This document shows, piece after piece, positions 56,104 through 64,000 of a stretch of 64,000 nucleotides of DNA (positions are counted from its first letter, which is position 1; every line of letters starts with the position of its first letter). Both the position numbers and the translations under genes were made by a program. The DNA lies in assembly GCA_949752735.1 (NCBI GenBank), contig OX457053.1, forward strand, positions 28,557,497-28,621,496, given 5' to 3'. The notes beneath the pieces are model-generated. The model saw nothing but the letters and a program-made list of their open reading frames with translations. It did not search any database and had not been told where the DNA came from. Source of the stretch: Lumbricus terrestris. Taxonomy: Eukaryota > Annelida > Clitellata > Crassiclitellata > Lumbricidae.

Positions 56104-57060
56104 GCAAGCATACAATTTTGACACAAATTTTGCGCATTAGTTGTAAAACGATTCTGATGCAGATCCAGGCCCGGATTTAGGGGTGGTCACAAGGTGCCAG
56201 TGCACACGGGCCTCCACCACATAGGGGCCTCCACCACATAGGGGCCTCCACCACATAGGGGCCTCTACCACAAAAGCAAGAATTTTTCAGACTTTTAGTA
56301 GGTCTACTGTGCACTGCCCAGAGATACAATTTCACAGAAATAATTTAAGCAAAGAACAATTGAAAGAAACGAGAAAGCACCTTGTGGCCACCCCTAAACC
56401 CGGACCTGGCTGTACTGGTAAATTTCTAGATGAGTACACGCCGGCAGGAAAGAATCGCTTTTTTGTCGAAATTTCTGACGACCTTTTTTAAGTGGTCGCC
56501 AATTTTTTTTACAAGAAAACCGCAATTATCCACTATTTTCTGCTCGTTATTTCATTTCTCACACATTTCTCCCATTGAATTCTTTGTGAGATCAGTATAC
56601 GATGTGTACCGCGTATAGACTACCCTAGTTTTCGGAGGTGGGTACACGATCGATGCCGTTTTTTCACGGAGATGAGTAGCCTACACGCTGTATACCCGCG
56701 TATACCCTCGTGTACAGCTCTGTCCATAAATGACGTCACGCACCTATAGAAGGAAGGGTTACATTTTGTGACGATAGGTGACGGTCCTTTACTAGAATTT
56801 TTTAAGCTGAAAAAACGCTTTGAAAATGTTTAGAAACGCTTGACGAGGAGAGGGTGTCAAAATAGTCCTAAATTACGTTGCGTTATTTATTGACTGCCCT
56901 TCGGATTTGTTACTTCATTCGTAGGCCTACATGCCTACTCCAGACAGAAGCTGCACATCTTCCTTGGGCTATGTCTTGACTGAGCGCCTGTAAATGGCTC
57001 CTGCTTGGCCATCGCAGACCTATAAATTAATGTCTTGGATGCTGCTGCAGGAATCGAGCG

Positions 57061-57656
57061 CATAGGCGTAGGAGGCGGGGTACAGAGGGCAATAGCCCCA
57101 AATTTCGGGAAAATGTGTTTTTCGGGCAAGACAGGCATGGGCGGACACACTTTTTTCTGGCAAACAGGCATGGAAAGATTTTTGCGGGCACACAAGGGAA
57201 AAACCGCTATATTTTCTGAAGATTTGTACGAAATGACTAAAAAAAAGGTCATCAGTTATTTCGGCTGGGAAATCGTTAAATTTCGGGCTGGGAAATCGAA
57301 ATGACTTTTAAAAAGGTCATCAGAGAATTTGGTCGATGAAAAATGTCAGGCGACTCCTCGGGGTCCGCCAAAAAATGCAAAGTATGCTTTTCGGGCAAAA
57401 GTCAAATCTTCCCCCCCACTGCCGAAATCAAGGCCGTAGCCAGGATTTGATTTCGGGGGGTGTTTCACGCACCAATTTTAAAAATTGATGACCTTTTTTA
57501 TTTCGGGGGGTGTTTTCATGGTTTTATTTCATGGTTTGTCATCATGTGCTCGTAAATGCATTATATTATTTTTCACATTTTTCATTTCGGGGGGTGTTCA
57601 AACACCCAAAACACCCCCTAGCTACGGCCTTGGCCGAAATGTCCCCTACGCCTATG
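57061..57656. mobile_element. hAT-like element, CATAGGCGTAGG family, hosting another
   Basis: Tips CATAGGCGTAGGAGGCGGGG and CCCCTACGCCTATG. Flanks ATCGAGCG (57053-57060) and ATCGAGGG (57657-57664) differ by one base. Interior modules include AAATGACTAAAAAAAAGGTC and AAAAAGGTCATCAGAGAAT. The 204 bp element 57429-57632 is inserted near its right end. Confidence 0.85.
57429..57632. mobile_element. hAT-like miniature element, CAAGGCCGTAGC family
   Basis: Tips CAAGGCCGTAGCCAGG and CTAGCTACGGCCTTG. Perfect duplication GCCGAAAT at 57421-57428 and 57633-57640, which is sequence of the host element. Same family as 35385-35659. Confidence 0.93.
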
Positions 57657-58084
57657 ATCGAGGGTACGATTGCTTGATGTAAGCTAGTTTAGCATTTAAA
57701 CCCAACTCTTTCGTTTAGTAAGTACGTTAGTTAGGTGACCTAGCTTGGTTCACAAACAGCTTCTCGTGCTTAAAGAGAAAAGATGGACCATTTTATACAT
57801 CTGGTTGGAATTTAAAACAAACGCATGGTTTAAAAATTCGTTCGATTTCCCCGCAAAGAAGAGGTGAAGCTGTCGACGACAACGATGTGAAAGCCAGATC
57901 TCCTCAGTTCAGAGTAGGCGAGTTACATCAAAAAAGGACATTCACACAGAGCGAGCGCCATTGAAATTGCATTTTTTTTATATTATCCTATCATGTCCAT
58001 TGTGCCTCTACCACAGCGGTGCACATGGGCCTCCACCAAAGTAAATACGGTCCTGTACAGATCGACTATTATAAAAAATAACGA

Positions 58085-58690
58085 GTTCGTATTAAGAATG
58101 CAAAACTGGTCCATTGTGACGTCTCTTTGATTATGATACAAATTTACTATAGGCCTAATATCAGTTCATTTTGAGAATACAAAGCATGCCTATTATGACG
58201 TCACGTCGATTATGATACAAATCCACTTTTATATGAGTTCATTTTTAGAATGCAAAACTAGGAGTATTGTGACGTCACGTCGATTATGATGCAAATCTAC
58301 TATTAAATGAGTCCATTTTGAGAATACAAAACTACATTTTAACCCTATTGTGACGTCACTTTGATTATGAAACAAGTCTACTTTTATATGAGCTCAGTTT
58401 GAGAATGCAAAACTAGGTCTATTGTGACGTCACTTCGATTATGATAGAAATCTACTATTATATGAATTCATTTTGAGAATAAAAATAAACTATATTATTA
58501 TAAGCCTATTGTGACGTCACTTCGATTATGATACAAATCTAATATTATATGAGTTCATTAATTTTTTGAGAATACAAAAACTAGGCCTATTGTGACGTCA
58601 CTTCGAGTATGATACGGATTTATTATTATTGACGTTCATCTTTAGAGTATGAGACTAGGAATATTGTGATTTTACGACAATAGGCCTACA
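58085..58690. repeat. Minisatellite, ~75-90 bp unit with a TGACGTCA site in most units
   Basis: About eight units of GAGTTCATTTTGAGAAT-ACAAAACTAGG-TATTGTGACGTCAC-TTCGATTATGATACAAAT-CTACTATTATAT. Perfect TGACGTCA occurs at 58196, 58270, 58351, 58425, 58512 and 58593; the first unit has TGACGTCT (58117) and the last is degenerate (58660). TGACGTCA is the consensus CREB/ATF binding palindrome. Confidence 0.93.
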
Positions 58691-58864
58691 TTGTTGCGTT
58701 ACAATTGTGTCAATTAAATTGTGATCTATTATGAGTTGATTGAATAGCGGGCATGTCTGCAACGGTTAGCGACGTGCTTAACGAGTTCCCACTTGCGCTT
58801 GCAAGGCTAGTTCTGAATTATTTAGGCCTACCTTCCTCTCTACCAGATGGCAGAGACCTGTCTT

Positions 58865-58955
58865 TTTAACCGTGCCTGGACTGGGAGCGCCTCTGAGTAG
58901 GCTTTTTGAAGTTGCGCTATATATATGTGCTCGGAATGAATGAATGAATGAATAC
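58865..58955 (+). mobile_element. L2-like LINE 3' end
   Basis: CTGGGAGCGCCTCTGAGTAG, GAAGTTGCGCTATATATATG and GAATGAATGAATGAATA tail. Confidence 0.8.
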
Positions 58956-59023
58956 CGAGAGCGTTAGAACGGGGAATGTTTGTTCAACTAAACAGTTCAG
59001 TACTGCAAACCGTAAGATAGTAG

Positions 59024-59242
59024 CATGGGCGGAGTTTATCAGGGGCTAGGGGGCTAAGACCCCCAAGAAACCACAGCTTTATGTTTGTTACCATGTAAAT
59101 GGTATCTTTCTCAGGGCCTAACCGCCCCCCTTAAGAAAAAAAGTCATCAGCTTTTTTGGCCCGAAATTTTTTTGTTTTCGGCGCGGCTAGTTCTGGGAAA
59201 AAATTCCAGCCCCCCAAGAACGAAAACCAAGCACCGCCCATG
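59024..59242. mobile_element. hAT-like miniature element, CATGGGCGG family
   Basis: Tips CATGGGCGGAGTTTATC and (right) AAGCACCGCCCATG. Flanks GATAGTAG and AATAGCAG agree at 6 of 8. Interior has AAAAAAAGTCATCAGC. Confidence 0.7.
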
Positions 59243-59311
59243 AATAGCAGTATGAAAACACGAATGCCAAATAAGATCTGTTATTTTCCCAACTCAAAAT
59301 TAGCATCGCAT

Positions 59312-59713
59312 CAGCAGCGGCGCTAGGGGGGGCTAAGCCCCTCCTAAAAAAGCCATCCATTTTTGTTTCTCATGTAAAATAAATTTACGATTAACCCCCT
59401 TTAGCCACCCCAAAAAATAACCGCAAAGGCACGCACGAGGTTTGGCAGGCAGCTTGGCGGTCACGGAAAAGGGCCATTTTTCCAAGATTTCGACCAAATG
59501 ACAGAAATTTTGACGGCAAAAATGGAAATTTTTCTTGGGGATTTTGGTTGATGACTAAAAAAGGTGGTCAGAAATTTTGACGGCAGAAATGGAAATTTTT
59601 CTTGGGATTTTGGTCGATGACTAAAAAAGTCATCAGAAATTTTGGCGACTGAAAAAGGAAATTTTTTCCGAAAATTCAGGTCCCCCAACACTGAAATCCT
59701 GGCGCCGCCACTG
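59312..59713. mobile_element. hAT-like miniature element, CAGCAGCGGCGCTAGG family
   Basis: Tips CAGCAGCGGCGCTAGG and CCTGGCGCCGCCACTG. Perfect duplication CATCGCAT at 59304-59311 and 59714-59721. The interior has two tandem ~70 bp units with TGATGACTAAAAAAGGTGGT / GATGACTAAAAAAGTCATC, then AGAAATTTTG(A/G)CGG. Confidence 0.92.
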
Positions 59714-59956
59714 CATCGCATTGAAAAATTACATCAAATTGCTTTTGTTGAATGTTTAGATAAATAAGTTAAAAACGATGCGTTCAAAAATTTACTCACA
59801 GTTTAAAAAATTGTCGTTATTCTTCTATTTAATGGAAGCTGAAAGGAGGCTGAAACTGATCAATTAGGCCTATAGACAATACAAGTTAAAGCATCATTGG
59901 CAATTCTTAAGAAGAAAAACTCATTGAATTTTTCTATTTTTTCTATTTTACTACAG

Positions 59957-60030
59957 GGTACGTGGAGTCATCTGCACGCAGGAAAACATGTGCTACATAA
60001 CTCACTTTCTAGATGCGAAATTCGAGACGC
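59957..60030 (+). CDS. R3 phosphatase exon: end of membrane-proximal domain
   Basis: Acceptor CTACAG ending at 59956 and donor GTAAGT at 60031. It enters in phase 2, completing an Arg codon with the AG of the previous exon, and leaves in phase 1. Reads VRGVICTQENMCYITHFLDA and KFET, giving a continuous IYRVRGV...FLDAKFET across the GC-AG intron. This is the last ectodomain strand before the transmembrane segment, which is not found in the remaining 4 kb. Confidence 0.9.
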
Positions 60031-60845
60031 GTAAGTGGATAAAAAAAACTCAATGTATTTTCCCTGCAAAGACAATCATCAGTAAACGGATTATTTAATT
60101 GTAGCTTAGTTTTTTGGGAGGCAGAATGTAATTATTGAGCATGCTTTTGATTGATCGCGTAATTCGTAAATTTTATGTTTTATCGGAAACTTGAAGGCAT
60201 CAATGCCGTCTAATGCGGTATTTGTGTTGCAATCGACTAACAGTGCACAAGTTATATGGCTATTGTTATTCACTGCTTCACCTACATGCACGAAACTCTT
60301 GCAAGTCTATGAATGGCATTGAATTAGCAAACATATCTTGCGTGTGCCCACAATGTTCTTTGTTTTCTTAAAATAGTAGGCCTATGAGGGATTACTCATG
60401 CTATTGATAGTTTATTTTTTCTCTTTCATTTTGAGTTTTTTTTTAATCTTTCCTGTGTTTTTCCTGTTGTGTTTGCTTCTGTTCCTAAAAATTGTCTTTT
60501 TTGTTTCTTTGTTTCATAGTTAAGTAAATTTGAAGTATTCTAATGTTCCCTACGGGTTTACTGCTCACTGTTCATTGTCTTATTGTACTTCTCAATGGTA
60601 TTTAGACCCCCTACCTAGCGGGACTTGTCCCTTTTGGTGTGCCTATTACTCCCACGTTGTTATTCTGCCTAATCTTTATGTGAATTTGCTTAATTCTGAT
60701 TGTGATTATACTTAGTTACATGTATGTACAAGTATGATTGTAATGGGATCAATAAAAAATGTATAGTTAAAAAATGTCTAATTACCAAATACCACTACTA
60801 ATTACACTGAAATTATAATGTCTAATGAATTAGCGAAGTCAACTA
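60031..60845. other. Intron, nothing recognised
   Basis: No further exon. A T-rich stretch at 60400-60520 and AATAAAAAATG at 60750 could be the 3' end of a retroelement, but no family match was seen. Confidence 0.4.
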
Positions 60846-60849
60846 GATC

Positions 60850-61440
60850 AGAGGTTCTCAACCGGTGTGTCACGACACACTTGTGTGTCGCGAATGGTAA
60901 CGGCCCGCTATTCCGAGGGTCCACTATTCCGAAGGTCCACTATTCCGAAGGTCCACTATTCCAAATATCCGTTATATTTTGTTCGTTATCCTTGGTGGCT
61001 AGGGTTACAGTGGGTTAGGGATAGGGTTGGGGTTAGGGTGGGTTAGGGTTGGGTGGGTTAGTAATAGGTTTAGGGTTGTGGTTAGGGTCAGGGTTGGGGA
61101 GGGTTAGGGTTGTGGTTATGGTTGTGGTGGGTTAGGTTTAGCGTTTAGGGTTATGGTTAGGGTTGGGTGATTAGGGTTAGGTCTAGGGTTATGGTTAGGG
61201 TTGGGTGATTAGGGTTAGGTTTAAGGCTATGGTTAGGGTTGGAGTGAGTTAGGGTTAGGGTTAGATTTAGGGTTAGGTTTAGGGTTAAGGTTCGGAAAAG
61301 TGGGCCTTCGGAATAGTGGACCCTCGGAATAGTGGACCCAAACCTTCGCGAATAGACCGGCAGTATGTCGCGTAGAATGGTGGGTCATTGGTGTGTCGCG
61401 AAGGATAATTGGTGTGTCGCGAATTATCAAAGCAGACTCT
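60850..61440. repeat. Telomere-like GGTTAGGG tract between inverted minisatellite arms
   Basis: The left arm (60905-60963) has four GGTCCACTATTCCGAA-type units. The right arm (61290-61332) has the inverse TTCGGAATAGTGGACC units. Between them, 61003-61295 is a degenerate tract of GGTTAGGGTT, GGGTTGGG and TTTAGGG. Copies of TTGGTGTGTCGCGAA (61390, 61412) and CACTTGTGTGTCGCGAATGG (60878) flank the arms. CAGAGGTTCTCAACCGG at 60849 resembles a hAT tip. Confidence 0.85.
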
Positions 61441-61536
61441 ATATAGTCGTTCTTGTATTGCAGTGACTTGCTTGCTTTAGCTGTTAAGTGGGCGTAGGCT
61501 GTGAAAATTCTTGGCACTCTCTCTCCCTCTCTCCCT

Positions 61537-61665
<129 letters not shown>

Positions 61666-61839
61666 TATATTTAATTAAACGCCTCTCTATCTCTTTTGGA
61701 CTCTCTGGCCGTCCACTTGAGTGGATCACATCTTTTTAGCAGGGCGGTCCAGTTGTGGGATTCTGGGAGAAAGTAGGTCAGCCTAGACCCCGGCTCCATT
61801 TTGTCTCCAAAAAGGCTCTGTCCTGGTTCGGTTACTTTA

Positions 61840-62760
61840 CTTGCTCTACGCTTCCGACATTGACATTGACATTGACATTGGGATGCTCCTGAACTCTGAA
61901 CTCACCCTTGCATCTCATATAGGCCCGCCGCACCAAGCAATGGGGCGCCTTCACAGATTGGATCTCCTCAAACCGACTCCGCCTCAACGCCCAAAAACCC
62001 AATTCATTTGGTTGGGCACTAGGCAACAGCTGGCTAAGCTCGACCTGAGCGTTCTCTCGTCTCGATTCCCATCTGTGACTTTTTCTTCGGTGGTGCGTGA
62101 CCTTGGGATGCTCCTGAACTATGAACTCACCCTTGCATCTCATATAGATCAGGTTTGCCGCAGCTGCTACTACCAACTGCGGCAGCTCAGGATCATTGCT
62201 CACTCTCTAACTTTTAAAGCTGCAGCTTCTCTTTTCCATGCAGTTGTGCTGAGCTGCCCCGGCTATACTGCGCCTCCATCTTCGCTGGTCTCCGGCTGGT
62301 TCGGATTGAGAGCTTGGAGAGGGTCCACCGGCTGCCGCGCGACTTATTGGGTGTTCACCAAGTCCGACCGTGTATCCCAATACATGCGCGAGGTCTTGCA
62401 CTGAGTTCCTTTCCCGCAGCGCATTTCATTTAGGATTGCATCTTTGGTGTGGCGATGCTTATCAAGTTGGGCACCCTCTTATCTATGTGAGCTTTGCCTC
62501 CCAGTTTCCACTTGCATAGACCGCCGCGCACTGCGCTCTGCTGTCCATGGTGACTTAATGGTTCTTTCCACTCGCTCTGCAACAATGCAGAGGCGTTCGT
62601 TCTCTGTGGGATGGACTTCCCTTGACTATGCAACACCTCCCAAGCTGTTCTCAATTGAATAAACTGTTGAAGACTGTTTTGTTCGCTTGATCTCGGCCGG
62701 GAGCGCCTCTGAGTAGGTACTTTTAAGGGGCGCTATATAAATTATGATTGATTGATCTAT
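61840..62760 (+). mobile_element. L2-like LINE, GATT-tail subfamily, 3' third of ORF
   Basis: Open 61841-62404: RVRDL-type strand VVRDLGMLLNYELTLASHID, VCRSCYYQLRQLRIIAHSL and DRVSQYMREVLH. After a stop it continues as RISFRIASLVWRCLSSWAPS, YLCELCLPVS and TMQRRSFSV. It ends GGGAGCGCCTCTGAGTAG, GGGGCGCTATATAAATT and GATTGATTGAT. The stretch GGGATGCTCCTGAACT and the following ~28 bp occur twice (61880, 62107), an internal duplication. An ACATTG repeat (61858-61880) marks the 5' junction. Confidence 0.88.
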
Positions 62761-62916
62761 TCCATTTCATTGCAATCAGGCCACAATACCTGCATCAGTA
62801 CTTATTTTGCGTATGACGCGGAAATGTGCCCTCTCAGTGTAGACCTATAGCCCTATAATACAAAGTACAACACGTTAGCGAACGCGCCGAATAAACCTGT
62901 TATCCAATGCTGTATA

Positions 62917-63268
62917 CCGGGCGGATCCAGGGGCCAATCAGGCCACGGGCCTCCATTTCAAAAGTGCATAGGACGTGGCCCCCATTTGTTACAACAAACA
63001 TTAAATATCAATACAGCGGGAGAGAAAAGTAGGGTACGACGAGACTAGAGAGGTCATAGCATATTATTTCATTGCTTGCAAACATTACGTCGACCAGATG
63101 ACTGATGACTAAAAAAGGTAATTAGTTATTTTGGCAGGGAAAATTGGAATATTTTCATTTTCCAGACATTTCGACCAAACGACTAAAAAAGTCATCAGAT
63201 TCTTTCTGGCAAGTATCACCGACCATTTTGCCCCACTCATCTTTCGAAAATTTCTGTGTCCGCCCTTG
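62917..63268 (+). mobile_element. hAT-like miniature element, CGGATCCAG family
   Basis: Starts CCGGGCGGATCCAGGGGCC and ends ATTTCTGTGTCCGCCCTTG. Perfect duplication GCTGTATA at 62909-62916 and 63269-63276. The interior holds GATGACTAAAAAAGGTAATT and GACTAAAAAAGTCATCAGAT. Confidence 0.92.
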
Positions 63269-63276
63269 GCTGTATA

Positions 63277-64000
63277 TAGCCTACCGTTCTAAAATAATAG
63301 GGAAGAAATTATACTTAAGAAACGGAAATTTTTGCGAATGACGCGGCAATGTGACCTCTCAGCCTTTTTGTGTATTCAGAACCAAAAAGCCATTGTAGGC
63401 CTAAACGTATACTGGATAAGTCCAGGGGCTCGAGGGCCTGAATTGCTTAACTTGAAATGTCCCGTACTTTTCTAGGTTTTCATGACAATAATTTGACGTG
63501 TTGAGGGGCAGCGTTTAGTTTCGGCAGTGGTTAGCTGTCTTTATCCCATGTCTTTTCATACTTTGCCTGAACTATTAGGGTGGCTTGGACTAGACCTACA
63601 TGGATAATTGATGATAACTGTCATGCTCTTTTTTAAACCTAGAAATGGTTTTATAGATATCCTATCATGATCATTTGTCAGTCTCGTTAATGGGTAAAGC
63701 TTAAAGTGTTCAGAGACCTGTGGCTAAGTTGCAACGCAAATGTATGTACCGTATACGCAATGGTATTGCACTCAAAAACCTGTCGAGTCTCGGGTGTCTT
63801 ACTATCCAAAGAAAAATCAGGAGCAAAAATCCCTTTAACTGCTTGACCAAGCAATTATTGTAGAGTCATGAAATGACGTAGAATCGTAGATTTAGATCGT
63901 TGGAATGTAGAATTTTTACAATCATTATAGAAACTAAAAAAGCATGCAGTCACTGCAGTGTCAACATTTTCATTAATTAGAAAATTTTAGCAATTTAAAA
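63277..64000. other. Intron, nothing recognised
   Basis: No exon, tRNA or placed repeat. TTTGCGAATGACGCGG(A/C)AATGTG(C/A)CCTCTCAG at 63334 is a second copy of the sequence left of the element at about 62810, so a short direct duplication spans 62917-63268. Confidence 0.5.

Larger units (their letters stand above)
56166..58048. mobile_element. hAT-like element with two further nested levels
   Basis: The left tip CAGGCCCGGATTTAGGGGTG and right tip TAAATACGGTCCTG are inverse-related. Both sides carry GGGCCTCCACCA-type repeats (56203-56265 and 58030-58042). The 8 bp flanks TGCAGATC (56158-56165) and TACAGATC (58049-58056) differ at one position. Inside lie another CCTAAACCCGGACCTGG end at 56392-56408, a relative of the 8049-8241 element (56590-56720) and the nested pair at 57061-57656. 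Confidence 0.65.

Noticed and set aside
61003..61295. A chromosome end or true telomere
   Set aside because: The GGTTAGGG-like tract is degenerate, about 290 bp, internal, and framed by inverted minisatellite arms.

Overview
The window reads as a gene-poor, repeat-dense stretch of a metazoan nuclear genome. Introns have GT-AG borders, coding exons are short and widely spaced, and several families of LINEs, SINEs, hAT-like and Tc1-like elements are present. The short palindrome AGGCCT, usually as TAGGCCTA, is scattered throughout. A marine invertebrate, possibly a deuterostome such as an echinoderm or hemichordate, would fit, but that placement is a guess from repeat style and not from a marker gene.

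The only host gene followed over distance is on the + strand from 15344 to beyond 60030. Eighteen exons join in one open frame of 3513 bases (1170 complete codons). They encode nine fibronectin type III (FN3) domains and then a membrane-proximal domain with the spacing and motifs of R3-type receptor protein tyrosine phosphatases (PTPRB/PTPRJ/PTPRO and fly Ptp10D group). Signal peptide, transmembrane segment and phosphatase domain are not seen; the last two should lie downstream of the window. A separate exon at 1072-1213 encodes the active-site loop region of a tyrosine phosphatase. It lies upstream of the FN3 array, so it is best read as the 3' part, or a relic, of a tandem paralogue. The residue after the catalytic arginine is Arg instead of Thr or Ser.

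Nearly everything else is mobile or tandemly repeated DNA. (1) 1-15340: a 14-15 bp minisatellite, the orphan phosphatase exon, TTA and CATA microsatellites, L2-like LINE tails, tRNA-derived SINEs, a Helitron-like element and hAT miniature elements. (2) 15344-28800: FN3 domains 1-7, with hAT miniature elements, palindromes and two large fragments of a LINE carrying a restriction-like endonuclease (RLE), both set in TTA repeats. (3) 28800-37700: a 9 kb intron holding a 2.5 kb inverted-repeat element inside a CATA array, a 208 bp tandem satellite and a 1.3 kb hAT-like element. (4) 37700-51000: FN3 8-9, a 4.2 kb nest of elements inside one hAT insertion, Tc1-like elements and a LINE with an open reverse transcriptase frame. 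(5) 51000-64000: the juxtamembrane exons, a 2.3 kb palindromic Tc1-like composite, nested hAT miniature elements, a minisatellite carrying a perfect TGACGTCA in most units, a telomere-like tract between inverted minisatellite arms, and an L2-like LINE.

The patterns that most deserve checking are: repeated association of the RLE LINE with TTA microsatellites; an internal dyad, GATGAC-8-GTCATC, shared by hAT-like miniature elements with different terminal repeats; minisatellites arranged as inverted arms; and the palindromic Tc1 composite. All calls come from reading the sequence. No database search was possible.
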